Part shown: positions 22,263 through 34,225 of the stretch, one piece after another
Layout of the letters: the number at the start of each line of letters is the position of its first letter
How positions within the stretch are numbered: the first letter of the stretch is position 1
Made by a program: the position numbers and the translations under genes
The notes under the pieces: generated by a model
Seen by the model: only the letters and a program-made list of their open reading frames with translations
Databases searched by the model: none
Told to the model about the DNA's origin: nothing
Source of the DNA: Deroplatys truncata
Lineage: Eukaryota > Arthropoda > Insecta > Mantodea > Mantidae
Assembly: GCA_030765065.1 (NCBI GenBank)
Contig: CM060975.1
Span: 201,662,007 to 201,726,006, forward strand
Length of the DNA: 64,000 nt
Reading direction: 5' to 3'

Positions 22263-23030
22263 TCAAATGCAACAGAAAGTAAAAATAAAAATAAAACTAA
22301 TAAAAATGATGATACAGAAGATAACACACCTACTTAACGTAAGAAAAAAAAAACTAAATGCAGAAAAACTAGGAATTAAAGGGTGATTAAACAAAGTACG
22401 ATCAATAATTGAAAACTGGAAGGAACAAACAGACAGAAGAACGTCATGTGCGCTTCTCACTTGTCACAGAGCGAGGAGATGAGGATGAGCTATCATGTCG
22501 AGTGTTTTGCGAGGTTTCATCTCTCGAGTTTCCGTGACAGGCAGTCAGTCGCCCCTATGAGAAGCCACCCGCGTGCTACCGGAAGTGCGTACACACCACC
22601 TATCGGGTTTCATGCCGTCATATTACTATTACGGAAATGATGCGACAAATAATAGAATTTAGAAGGCTTCTCGCTAATTACTACCGTATACATTTCGTTA
22701 CAGTTAGCTGCTCGGCTTTGGCAGACTACAATACACAAGTCGTCATAATGCTGTAGGATACCACAGAGCCCGGAAGTTCTCATGTGGAAGACACCGGAAG
22801 AGCATTTCTAGTGCTCGGAAGGCAAAGCGCTGCTTTCAGGATTACAAGGCTGTTGTGGAAAACACTGAATGAATACATAGCAAATGCTTGAATTTAGTAA
22901 AGAAACGTTGCCGGATATTCTTGCAATTGCATTGAAATTGCTTATTTTTATGGATTTCAACCAGTTTTAGTTGACTCAGTTTTGTTCATCATAATTTAAA
23001 TAGAAAATTAATGTTCGTGATCCTTCCAAG
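22263..23030. other. unassigned DNA
   Basis: A somewhat GC-richer block lies at 22440-22640 with a 64-codon frame and no domain. Nothing else is supported. Confidence 0.25.
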
Positions 23031-23034
23031 AAAA

Positions 23035-24228
23035 TAACTCTTCTACATACGATTTTAACAAAACTCATTCTTCTATCTACTTTTTGTTACATGTACCGAT
23101 TTTTTTTGAGTTACATCTATACCCCGACTTTAATGTATTGGTCTTATCGGCGGCCTTTCCTTTGGAACTTATTGCCTATTGTCAATGATGTTAACTCGTG
23201 TAACTGTTGTTTCTTGCACTTCGGTTTTTTAATCATTAGATCACACACACATTCATACTTCCACACTCTGGGGAGCATAGGGATTAATCTTGGCTAAAAA
23301 AAACTTTCCCACTCCCCAGCCGGGACCCCTAGCAACCAACAGGCACCTACCCCGTCTTTGTATGTTGGTCTTATCGGCGGCCTTTCCTTTGGAACTTATT
23401 GGCGTTAACTATGATGTTAATCATTAGATCATGCATACACTCACACTCTCATTCATACTTCCAGGCTATGGAAGCTGGGAATCGAACCCGGGACCCTTCG
23501 CACATCAAGCAGTTGCTCTACCGACTCAGCTACGGGACCAGCCTGGATGTTGTTGCAGTTTTTAGAAAGATACAGTACGCTAAAGCGATAGTCAGATTTT
23601 TAAAAAGTGAATCGTGAAGTCATGGTTTTTGACTTTCACGCTCTTTGCATGACCACGAGAAAAACGAATAGCGAATTGTCACCAGCAAACATCTAAGTAT
23701 TTGAAAATTAAAACTAATAGTAAACAACATCGCGGAAATGGTTAGCGTTCAAAAAAGAAGACAGGAATTGTGTGCTTTAACGAGATCTAAATATTTTATT
23801 TAGTAAGATGTTGTCTATTTCTTACGGCTTACTAATGCAAAAGTCTTCTAAATGAAGAGGACTTCACAGGCTATTCCCAGGAAATTCAAAATATACCAGC
23901 ATTTTATTTGTTATGCAACCTATTTTCAAAATATGGAATTTTAATCACAATTTAGAGCCATTTTCGAAGAAAACAGACAAATAAAGATATTTTTCCATGT
24001 AAAGGGTAGTTAGGTATAGGGACATTTTCTTACAAAAACTGTGTGTAGCATCTTAGGGAGAGACTGAACATAAATACCAACTTCTACACTTAAACTGTTT
24101 TATAACATTAAAAAAGGTTTTTATTCAGGGGGCCTCAAAACCTGTATTTCCGTTGAAATTTTAGTATAAAATTAAGTGGGCAATACTTCTGCTCACTCTA
24201 TAGCTAAGTAGTAGAGAAAATAAAAATG
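23035..24228 (+). repeat. R1 repeat interrupted by SINE S2 array
   Basis: The left part (ACTCTTCTACATACG to TTACATGTACCG) and the part resuming near 23570 (CTAAAGCGATAGTCAG) are adjacent in other R1 copies. The right end is diverged: GTAGTAGAGAAAATAAAAAT. The intervening 23107-23560 is an S2 duplication. Confidence 0.7.
23130..23545 (-). repeat. SINE family S2, partly duplicated in tandem
   Basis: The tRNA-like head at the right on the minus strand reads GGTCCCGTAGCTGAGTCGGT then AGAGCAACTGCTTGATGTGC, with B box GGGTTCGATTCCC. The 3' end block GGTCTTATCGGCGGCCTTTC occurs twice (23140 and 23365 areas), so one and a half S2 units are present. The body includes ATGATGTTAACTCGTGTAAC. Confidence 0.75.
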
Positions 24229-26420
24229 AAAACTGACTCAAATGTGAAATGGCCAACGTGACGAAGGTTTGAAAATTTTAAATGTTGCATATTATTTCTC
24301 GAATACCTATAGGTCTTTACAGCCAAAGTTTAAACTGTAACATTAATTTTTTTCCTGGAAAAAATAATAAATTATGTGACATATTTAATATTTTACAAGT
24401 CAATCACAGATTACAGGATTAATATCCTAAACGCAAAACTATACTTGATAACAGAAGAGGCTCCTTAGATATCTTCACCCACCTTAAAAAAAATTATAAT
24501 AAAAATCTGAAATAAATTAAACAAAATTTGCACCAGGAGGAACATTTTTAAATCGTGAATCTGTAAGAAAACAAGATTCAAAGAAAATGAAGTCTTAAAA
24601 TTTCACGAGCTATTTGCATACACCTGCGCTCTTCCATTTGAACATTCAAATGTATAGGACAAAGCCACGATTGGATTCCGATTTTTTAATGTCCTCATGC
24701 ACAAAAAATAAAATATAGTGTTTCAACATCTTTATGATTTCTTGAGAATAATAAGCATCATTGGTGCTGTTTTTGAACTGATAGAATAATGAAACAATTT
24801 ATTCAAGATAATCCTTCTGCATTTATAGATTCTAAATCTATTGCACTTCTCTTTTCTGCCAAAATAGCTCTATTAATAAAATTCTAATTAAAAAAATTAT
24901 TTCAATTATTTGGTACAGAGGATTTTTAGTTTGTTAAAAAATGTTATATTTTATTTCCAAATTTTGTCCAAAATTTAATATCGAGTAGCCTAAAAGGGTT
25001 TGTATATATCCATCGTTACCATAAGTAACTATCCGTAGAAAGTTAACACAATGTTCTAACATTTTATTACCCAGTGCTCTTTAATCCAAAGAGTTTACCA
25101 TTGAGTAAACCAAACTATACGGAAGTTATAAATGGTGGAGTAAATCAAAAAGCCATGACGAGTTTTTGTGGCTAGCCATAAGAGATAGGGATACAGACTC
25201 TGTTAAAAGCTTCCACCCACATGTGAGGAAATTGCATCTGCTTCACGTCCGTCTATTTTAGAATAAAAATCTGTTATTTTTAATGTTGGGGAACAAAATT
25301 CGTAGACGTTTACGTAGACAAGGGAGGGTTTTAGAGCAGGAAGTGAAGGCTAAATATGCGACATGTGAGTGAGGAATATTCCACGCGACTTAAACAGGAG
25401 GGGGATGTAGTGGCACGTGTCAGCTAACATTTCCCTCTTTTCTGGAAAACGAGGGGTTGAGGAATTGGCTGGCTCGTCATTTATACTGTCATGAGGGCGA
25501 GTACAGCCTGTTCCATATTACTGTGCGTTGTGTGGAGGTGAAAAATCGCTCGCCTGAAGAAGAGCATTATTCACCCGAAAGCCTGCGCACAAACAGTATC
25601 GTTTGGAAATGCTACAGTCCGTACTTCTGTAAATGAATACTTTTTATAAGGATTGATATTTCTTGCGGCTACAAACTAATTTAACTTTCATTACTTTTAG
25701 CATAAATTAAATTTATTTCATAACGTTTCAAGAAAGATAAAACTGATATGTTAAATGCAGCCCTACAATGAAATGAAAAAGAAATTATTAGCCTAATCAT
25801 TTTTTTTATTTCTTTAAGTTTTCAGAAATGCTTCCTCTCAAATGCCACTAGACGAGAATTCAGATTAGGAAGAAGCAAATTTCTAATAAAGCTATCTTCA
25901 GTTTTCACAGCAAGCTACGATATAACTAGAATTATTGATGTAAAAATTAGAGCTTTTGAGTTATAAATTGAATTGTAATAAGAAAATAATATTAATAGAA
26001 TATCTAATAAAACGGAATGATAAATAAACCATAACCTATTTCGACCAACCTTTTCTATTTCTACGTCCAGAAATCTAATTATAATATGGTCTGTAAATGG
26101 TTGGAAAAATTAAGGTTTTAGTTTCATTGTTTGTACTAACGTGGAGAGCAGACAAAATACTTCTAAACCAAATTTGATTTATTTTGCTTATAATACTTTG
26201 ATTAATTACGAATGGCAGCTAACATTTTTTAAACATTAATAAGAGCTTCACAATAAAATTGTTGTTTTAATAATATAAACTTTTAATCTACCCATAAGAT
26301 CAAATTTTTCATGAATGTTTGTTTTAAACTAACATGTTAAATAATCAATCCTTTTTATTTTGACACTGTTTTGTATAGAATTATTAAACCAGTCATGTTT
26401 TGGTAGGAAGATGTACAACA
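24229..26420. other. long AT-rich unassigned region
   Basis: More than 2 kb contain no open frame of note and no repeat family I can link within this window. A less AT-rich patch at 25310-25610 contains CTGAAGA ... GAAA (25554-25580; see findings) and AGACAAGGGAGGGT, which recurs at about 63973. Confidence 0.3.
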
Positions 26421-26423
26421 TAT

Positions 26424-26660
26424 TGTGACGCAGTGGCTATGGTCCAAGGTTATCGGGAGGTTGGTGGCCGGGCTGTCCGAGTAAACAACTCTCCAGCGTA
26501 AACACCGGGCTCGCTGTCGGCAGATATCTAGAACCTTCTGGAAGCTTCTCTCGAAAGTGTGTCGAAATAGTTCGAGAACCTTGTGGAAAGATTCCACTGA
26601 CTTTATAAGCGAGCGCTCTCGCGAGATTCAAGCAGTGCCAGTCGAGTGAACTGCATCGAT
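26424..26660 (+). promoter_or_regulatory. heat-shock-type promoter block, possibly a solo LTR
   Basis: The first HSE cluster at 26530-26549 is four perfect alternating units, AGAACCTTCTGGAAGCTTCT. The second at 26570-26589 is GTTCGAGAACCTTGTGGAAA (four units, one imperfect). A TATA box, TTTATAAGC, lies at 26602-26610, and GCAGTGCC about 30 bp downstream is a plausible initiator. The block is clearly GC-richer than its surroundings and starts near TGTGACGCAGTGG. No coding frame follows within 1 kb. Insect Gypsy-like LTRs often have a similar TATA/GCGAGCGCTC layout, so a solo LTR is the leading alternative to an orphaned heat-shock gene promoter. I could not define a matching CA end or target duplication. 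Confidence 0.5.
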
Positions 26661-28097
26661 CAGTCATAAACTGCATAAATTAAAGTTTGCATCTTAGAAA
26701 AACCAGGCGACGATTATATGATAACAGGCAGAATACGAGTATTTTTCTTATTGCACATTCATGTGATCAGTTTAAAGTGTCAGATAAAGAATGAGAAAAT
26801 CACATTAATCAGATTTGAAATAAATATCTAATACTGTAGTATTGTTCTGAAAGAAAGCACTGCGTGAATAAAAACAGTAGAAAACGAAGGAAAGAATCGT
26901 AAAAACATTTGGAGTGTTGTGCATACTCTCACTAATCTTAAAATCTCTGACTAATTAAGTTTGAAAATATTTACCCTTAGTTTCTATTCAACTACTTGTC
27001 TAAGATTCCTCTACGTATACCGAATAGAAATACTTTGTTTTCCTTATTAACATCCTGTATTAATAATTTTATTTTTATTAAAACGTTCTGGAGCTTTAAG
27101 GACTGTAGACATTTGCCTTTAGAAATCAGCAAAATCTCCGAACACTTCTCATCGAGAAAATTGCTTTAAGGGCACCCATAGGTGAAATTTCTAAATCTTG
27201 CAGCTTTTATCCAAATATTTTCAAAACTGTCAAATGCTGCTCTACCACAATTATAAGGGTGTCTTAAGTTGCATGCAGATATATTTAATATTTTTGAGAA
27301 AAGCATTGTTTTACTTTAATTATGCTAATTAATCAGATGTGTCACATTATGCAGAAACGAAAATTTTGAAAAAATAAAGATACTACGATATTTGCTAAAT
27401 ACTAATGCACAAAACTGGCATATAAAATTTTGTTCAATATTCTGGTGGTTTCAGAATAAATTTTTAAGGCTTAAAATGTAATTTTTTTAACATCTAATCC
27501 TCAGTGATCGATAAATTGTCATATTTTGAACAATTTAAAAGTGTAGCAAAAACCATATGCAATTTTTTAAACTTCACATTCTCTGAGTTTCTGCTGAAAA
27601 TTTTAACAAGACTGTTTACAATCACATCACATCGAACATTTTTAATGCGCAAAAGTGAAAGAAAAATCAGTCAAGTAGAAGTCATTGGAAGTAAATAAAT
27701 ACAGGGCATTAGGGCATTTAAATGGTCACGTTTGAAGCTTTAAATTGCTCCGAGAGCAAAGGCCATGGTATGTAATTGAAGTACAGATTCAAAGTATTCT
27801 TTGGACATAAAAACTAACTTTTGGATTTTTTGAAAGATTTGGCCAAATTTCAGCTATGAGTATCCCTAAGGCAAGGGATCACTGAAGTTTGTATTTGTAA
27901 AGGTTTAATGCAAAATTTGGGCACTTACTCTAAGCTGTTTAATTAACCACGGTACTAATTTTCCCGTGAAAATCCCGTGAAAATTTCAATCTCATATCTT
28001 AAACAGTCTCTGAAATGAACTTAGTCATGAACTTAGCGGATTGGGCTTTTAGTCTCCGCTTATACTAGAGATTCGACATAACTGATCGCATTGGTGA
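26661..28097. other. AT-rich unassigned region
   Basis: There is no coding sequence downstream of the promoter-like block. A 64-codon frame at 27504-27698 is unremarkable. Confidence 0.3.
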
Positions 28098-28822
28098 AAA
28101 AAATTAGGATGCGTTATATTCACATGACTTTCTTTACCTTCTATGGCTTGTTAGTGGGTACCAAATTATTCTTAAAAAAGTTTATTTTCCTATCTACTTC
28201 ATTTTAATCGTATGAATCTTTCCGGAAATAGGTGCATTACAGATTTCTTATATAGATACAAAGGTAACAGCGATAGTCAAATGTTTTAGAACTGGACGCT
28301 ATACGCTGGCCTTAAAATTCCATACTCTTTCCATGACATCGCGAGGAACAACTGAAAATCGATAGGTCTTATAAAGAATGGCCAAGTATTGAACAATTCG
28401 AACCATTTATAACTGATATCTCGGAAATGGCTGATGCCACAAAAAGTTATTTGAAGTAAACTGCGTGTTTTACAGAGATCTACGTTTTTTTGTGAAATAC
28501 GTTTTCGTCTATTGCTTAACGTTTATCAGTTACACAGGATTATGCACAATTCCTTCCGAATGAACAGGACTGAACAGGCTATTCCAAGGAAATTCAAGAT
28601 ATACATTTTATTTCTCATATAAATATGTTTAATATAAGGCATTTTAATAAAAAATCGTTAGAGTCAGTTTTTAGAAAACCAACAAATTCTAAAAATCTTT
28701 CATGTAAAGGGTAGTTGAGGGTGGCAGAATTTTCTTGAAAACCTTCGTGCCGTATCCTTTGAAGATTGAACTTAAATACCAAGTTTGGTATTTATCCGAA
28801 TTTTCGTGTATGAGTTTTGTTA

Positions 28823-28872
<50 letters not shown>

Positions 28873-29014
28873 GAGGAACCTTTTTCTAAAACTGCTTTTT
28901 TGGGTGGTCAGGGGGGCCTCAAATCATATATTTCCGGTGAAATCTCGGTATCGAATTTTTGAGTGGAATACAATACTTCCCCTACTTACTGTACGCAGTA
29001 GAGAAAGTAAAAAT
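28098..29014 (+). repeat. R1 repeat, full length
   Basis: The left end is AAAAAAATTAGGATGCGTTA (diverged) and the right end GTAGAGAAAGTAAAAAT. A long (CA)n tract of about 22 units sits at the usual internal position (28825-28869). It is about 917 bp long. Confidence 0.85.
28825..28869 (+). repeat. (CA)n microsatellite inside R1
   Basis: An expanded CA run at the position where other R1 copies carry 4-13 units. Confidence 0.95.
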
Positions 29015-29699
29015 ATACAAGGAAAATATAGCGAATGAGTTTTTAAAACTTCCTGTAAAAGGCGGAGGGTGTGGAGTAAATGAATGGGCAGGATTGCCCG
29101 AGCCCATAACCAGATCGTCTGGGTAAAGAACGGAAGTTCCATCGACACATCATTTCTACCTCCTCTCACCCCTTGCCCCAAGGGAAACTAAAAACTCCCT
29201 CCCCTTTGCATTTTGGCACGAGCTATAACGTTCTTCCTTATTTCTAGATTCCTGTACGATCCCACAAGAATGTAGAGCAGGGTATGATTTAATAGCGTCG
29301 CCAGCCCCGTCTTTTCCGTGTTTCCAGGAATCTGAGTAGGCCACGCGTGCTGCAGGGGTTGACTGCGTATGTCGCTCATAATTCATCGCTGCAGAAAAGC
29401 GAGTAAACAGCGCCAACAAAATGGGACTCATGTATAACTTTATCTCGAGTCCTCTCCTCGCTTGGCTTATATTAGCGAGTGCATTATTTAGTTCAGTAGT
29501 TTCGATGAAAGCAAAACTGACTGCATAGTCACAAAAAAAGGGTTTATCTCACAGTCATGTTTCATTTCACTGCACATCTCTCCATTATTTCTGTAACTAG
29601 TTCAGTTTCTCTTGTTTTCACTATGGATGTCTTAGAAACCCATCGTAAAAATCAATCATGCCGTTAGGGGCTCCGATCAGGCCCTTTCTTACCAATACA
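29015..29699. other. unassigned, partly GC-richer region
   Basis: 29050-29450 is less AT-rich than its neighbours. GGCTTATATTAGCGAG followed about 30 bp later by TTCAGTAG could be a TATA/initiator pair (29466-29502), perhaps of a decayed LTR. This is weak. Minus frames at 29156-29431 show no domain. Confidence 0.25.
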
Positions 29700-29701
29700 T
29701 A

Positions 29702-30355
29702 CGAGGCGTGCTTTTAAAGTACCGATAACTTTTTTTTAAAAAAATAACAGATCATTATTTTCCAAACACTTCATTATCATTCATTACCTTACACTTTACA
29801 CTATTTCTCCACATAGTCACCGTTGTAACGGAAAACCAGCTACTGTATGCCTTCGTCAAAGAATGATGCCGCCTGTGATGAAAGCTAAGTCTTCCCAACA
29901 TTATCGTCGTTGGAATATTTTCCACCAAGGAATTCCTTCAGATGAAGAAACATGAAAATCGTTTGGTGCCAAATCCGGACTGTAGGGAGGGTGGTGGAAT
30001 TGTTTCTAACCAAATGATGCGATCAGATCTTGAGTTTGTTTGGCTGTGAGTGGCCGGCATTTCACTCATTATTGTTTCCCCATAAACCTAAAACAATTGC
30101 GATTATTGTTTGCTGACGTAACAATTCTCGCATTCAGAAAACGAGTCAATGATCTGACTTCACATCGGAGGGTCGTTCGACTGCTTTGAACATTTCGAAA
30201 CGCTCTAACAACAGGAAAACACAAAGCGATTATCGCTCACAGCTGCGTCTGGCTTCCTAATGAATGGAGAAAGTGATCGTGCATGCCCAAAATCGCGAGT
30301 GCAGCGCTGCAGTGGCAAACTATTAAAACAGTACTTACTTTAAAAACACACCTCG
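29702..30355 (-). mobile_element. internally deleted mariner element
   Basis: TIRs are CGAGGCGTGCTTTTAAAGTA at the left and, on the minus strand from the right, CGAGGTGTGTTTTTAAAGTA (2 mismatches in 20). TA dinucleotides at 29700-29701 and 30356-30357 flank it as expected for Tc1/mariner. The minus strand encodes HTAKQTQDLIASFG and, across a frameshift, PPYSPDLAPND, the motif around the third catalytic Asp of mariner transposases (DD34D group). At 654 bp it lacks about half of a normal 1.3-kb element: most of the catalytic core before this motif is deleted. Confidence 0.8.
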
Positions 30356-30398
30356 TATTTTAGATTTTCTTTTGCTCAGATCTGTGGCGATGAGAATT

Positions 30399-31080
30399 CT
30401 GAAATAAAGCTAATGTGTTAAGTTCACATGTCTTTCTATATTCGCTCTTCTATAACTATTCTTACAAAAGCTTGTTCTTCCTTATACTGCATGTTAAAGG
30501 AGATAAACGTTTGCAGAAATTGTTTTATTCACTTCGTTGTAGGCGCAAGGGCGATACAGAAAACTAAGCTTTGATATTCCACACGCTTTACATCGATAGA
30601 AACAAACGAATACCAACCCAAGCGTTTAAAAATATTAAGTATTTGAAAATTCAAACCAATAACGAGTAGGTGAATGATTAAGGCCACAAAAACTTTCATC
30701 CCACATAAATTGTGTTTTTTAGGAGATCTAAATTTCTTGTGCATTAGAGTTTGCCAGTTTATATAGTAGAGTTTACCAGTTACATAAAAGTAAATAAAAT
30801 CCATTCAAAATGAAGAGGAATTCACAGGCTATACGCAGCAAATTCAACATATATATTACGTTAGTCATGCAAATATAAAACATATTATTGTATTTTAAAC
30901 AAAACCGTCAGAAACATTTTTGAGAAAACAAAATATAAAGAAAAATTATTAAATGGCAATTTGGGGTGGGAGGATTTTATTGAAAATCATTGTATCGTAT
31001 TCTTGGAAGATGGTGAACTTAAATACCAAATGTGGTATTTATCTGACATTTCGTTTTTTCTGCTGTTCACACAAACACAG
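30399..31080 (+). repeat. R1 repeat, right end missing
   Basis: The left end is CTAATGTGTTAAGTTCACAT. The middle landmarks are present up to CTGCTGTTCACACAAACACA, and the sequence then leaves the family at the (CA)n position. Confidence 0.75.
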
Positions 31081-32131
31081 CAATTATGAAATTGCATTTA
31101 CACAAGGATATTAATTTATAAATTCACAGTTACAATTTTTTCTCTAAAATGGAACTTTTTACATTATTTTAATTCAACAATTTTAAAACATTTCTAAAAC
31201 AGAAAAAGTGAAAACAATCCTGTGTTAAGATAACGAGATGTAACTTTACGTACCCTGTAAATTTTATTAAATTCTGACATACAGAAGTTGAGAAAAAGAA
31301 AATCTAGGATGAATTTACAAAAGACGGTTTCGAAGTTGTCATATTCGTGCATCATAGGAAGAGTTGTTGACATTCTCATCCCGTTTTGCAATTACACTGT
31401 ATGTATCATATGTCACTGGAAAGGGAACATTTTGTACAATGTTAATAAAATAAAAAAATACTTAAATTGAATATTCAATGAGTTTCGGCTACCCTGAGCT
31501 CTTTATCGGAAGCAGAAGTTAGTATCTACTTTTATGTGAAGTAATATCATTATGATAATTTAATTTTATAACTACTGAAGGTATACGTGAGTTGGAATGC
31601 AACATATCTTTTTCATTCACATTTCAGATATCACGTTAGTACACTACGTACAAAAATGATGCCGAAGAGAACTAGTTTCAGTTAATATTGAAATATCGAA
31701 CTGCCTATCTCTTTTCAGTACTACCCTCCGAAACACTGAAACAGGCACAATGCGTTTAGGACCTTAAAATTACCCTAGTCCAAACTAAGCTTTACCTACA
31801 TCAACTTAAGCAGACTTCTTTCTTGTTCCTGTACTATTAGCTTTAATATCCGGAGATTTACCTCATGTAAATCAAACAAAGAAGCATTAGTTTTGGACGA
31901 GGTCAAATAATGGTGAGGTAATTTTACAGTTTTATGGAGGAAAAGCCACCGTTTATGTCCGATGGAATTGACCAGAATGTTTTGCATATACCTAAATGCA
32001 CCTGCACTATGCATAAACCGATCCACGTTTTTTCATAATAAAAGTGTTCTTAGTTTCATCAACGTTTGTTATTACTTAAAGACTCGATAATCACTGCTTT
32101 TCACCAAGCTTCGTTAAGGCTAACGCATGTC
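31081..32131. other. unassigned AT-rich DNA
   Basis: No supported gene. It includes a weak GAAAC-type motif on the minus strand at 31480-31513 (see findings). Confidence 0.25.
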
Positions 32132-32175
32132 TAAACGTATCGTTAAAGACGTTAAATGGTTTAACGATACGTTTA
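32132..32175 (+). repeat. perfect 16-bp hairpin
   Basis: TAAACGTATCGTTAAA (32132-32147) and TTTAACGATACGTTTA (32160-32175) are exact reverse complements around a 12-base loop. It is too short and unflanked to be called a MITE with certainty. Confidence 0.7.
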
Positions 32176-33289
32176 CCTCGAAAACCAGTACGCAGAAAGT
32201 TAAGGTTTGTAAACCCCACATTCAGAATATATTGAAAAAAGAAATAAATAAAAAAGCCACATGAAAACCATAACCATGTTTTTCCCAACAGATTTTGAAA
32301 ACTGGATGCTCGCAAATCTCATAAGGAAGGGTGTCTATGACTGACTTTAAACTGAGCAGGTCAGAATACGTCACAATGGGATCAATACATCTATAACGAT
32401 TTAGAGGACTAGAGTGGTAGTGGCGCAGTTGATACAATGTTTGGCGAACGTTCCCAGGATCTGGATATAATTTTTCTTGTTTCTTATAAGAAATATTGCT
32501 TCATGTTCGAAGATGGATGCTTGTGTACAATATTTGTACGTGTGTTTCAATTATTAAATTAAGTAGCAGAGAGATAGACGTTTCACGTCATTCTATATGA
32601 TTTAGTGCTAAGAAGCGCCAAAAGATTAACAACCCTACAATATTCAACTTGCCATAGATTTTGCTACTAGCATATCTGAAGCAATGGTTTCCAAATATGT
32701 AATTTGAATTCAGCGTTTTATTTTGTATAATTTTCCCCTCAGTATATGAAGTTTCTAAAAAGCAGTTAAGAAGAAGATGTAATTAAGGATTTTTGTGAAC
32801 ATTTCCATAGTCATTAAGAAACGCAAACCTTTCAGCTGCCACAAAATTATTCCCGCGTGCTATTTTGTAGGATTTAATATCTACCGGCTTTGGCTGTTTA
32901 TTACCAGTGCCCAACAGCGTTTACTTTACAGTCACGTTGTTGTAAAAAAAAATTAAATGTGCCAATTAAATGTCAATGTAAACGCTCCGTTACCAATAAT
33001 TTCTGTAGTGTCTTGCAAAATATATTTAAATTGTTTTTTGTAACAGCTTTTATACTCGCTTAGACTACTGGATTTTATCATGACTGTAAATATTGCATTT
33101 ATACCTATATGATATAATATTAGAAGTAAACCATATTTAGAGAAACTAAACAAAATTTACAATATGACTTCGAGATTTTGTTTATATAGTAGTACTGATA
33201 TGATATAAGCCAGATATGAACACAAACTTGTAATACGATCCAAATTCTCAAAGATAAGTTACAATTGATTAGTGGTAAAATATTTAACT
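32176..33289. other. unassigned AT-rich DNA
   Basis: No gene or repeat family is recognised. Minus frames at 32091-32315, 32222-32437 and 32953-33153 lack domains. Confidence 0.25.
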
Positions 33290-33600
33290 TTTATGGTTGT
33301 TTTAGACTAGATATTTCTTCTACACTTTTGTCGAGTTTATGATATTTGTGCGGGATTAAGTACTTTTAAGAGTCCTGCTGGTATGCTGTACACTTTTCTC
33401 TAGTTTTCATGTTCAGGTCATTCAGTTATGATGTGTTTAATGGTTAGTGTAGTGTTGGAGGATGGTATTGCATTTAGGAGCTGGTTTTTTGGTAAGTAGG
33501 AAGGAATGAGTGATGTTACTATGGCCAGTAATAGTAACTAGGTGTTGTTTGCGTTTGAGGCTTTCATACGGTTATGCTGTCACTGTATTTGGCGTACTTT
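33290..33600 (-). mobile_element. LINE 3' fragment (decayed)
   Basis: Minus translation across breaks gives TITGHSNITHSFLLTKKPAP, comparable with the RIGHTRLTHSYLL motif that follows RNase H in non-LTR elements. A later segment (THHN) corresponds to the weak zinc-finger region. It is shorter and more diverged than the 14.1-15.0 kb fragment. Confidence 0.5.
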
Positions 33601-33815
33601 ATGTAATTTGGTGTTTGGATTGTTAAGCTTTTGCACTTTCTAGATATTTTTAATTTTCTATTTCATATATTAAATATCTAAATGAGGGATTTTTTAATGT
33701 TCCATTTATATGCCACCTTTAACATCTAAATTCACATCGCCGGCTTTTTACTTTTGGAACAATTGCTCATCGGGAATTATGTTCACTCCCTTACAGTGGT
33801 TTTAATCTTTGGGTT

Positions 33816-34046
33816 AAAATTAAACTGCGTTTTATTTATGTACATTATAACTACTATGTTTCTTAGCGTCCTGTCTATATTGGGCGTGAAAGATGGTGAT
33901 TTTGCTCAGAGGCCCCTTTATCAGCTTGAGGTTCTTTTAAGTGCCGTAAATCTATGATAGACCACGTCTTTATTTCCCTTCCGAAGGAAGCCATGTTGAG
34001 GTTTTTTACGCCCGAAAAAGTCCATCGCGCTACGCCGGATTTTAAC
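33816..34046 (-). repeat. SINE S1 inserted in S2, with exact duplication
   Basis: It is flanked by AATCTTTGGGTT at 33804-33815 and 34047-34058, an exact 12-bp target site duplication. It includes CTTCCGAAGGAAG and TTTTACGCCCGAAAAAG, and it lacks the A-box part of the head, consistent with 5' truncation at insertion. Confidence 0.8.
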
Positions 34047-34080
34047 AATCTTTGGGTTGGTACTTCTGGTTATCAGAGGT

Positions 34081-34083
<3 letters not shown>

Positions 34084-34132
<49 letters not shown>

Positions 34133-34137
34133 CACAC
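34084..34137 (+). repeat. (CA)n microsatellite inside S2
   Basis: About 27 units with one CGCA interruption, at the position of the shorter CACACACATTCA tract in other S2 copies. Confidence 0.95.
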
Positions 34138-34225
34138 TTCCAGGCTCTAGGGAGTAGGGGAATAAACCTGGCTAAATAAACATTACCACCGTCCACCCGA
34201 AATCGAAGTCAGGATCTCTGCATGG

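Larger units (their letters stand above)
33730..34225 (-). repeat. SINE S2 split by S1
   Basis: The left part matches the S2 3' region (ATCGCCGGCTTTTTACTTTT then GGAAC against ATCGGCGGCCTTTCCTTTGG). The right part (CTTCCAGGCTCTAGGGAGTA, GGAATAAACCTGGCTAAA) matches the S2 inner region. Between them lies an S1 insertion and an expanded (CA)n tract. The tRNA head is largely decayed (CGAAATCGAAGTCAGGATCT). Confidence 0.65.

Noticed and set aside
28735..29038. Frames with poly(His-Thr)
   Set aside because: Translation of the (CA)n tract inside R1.
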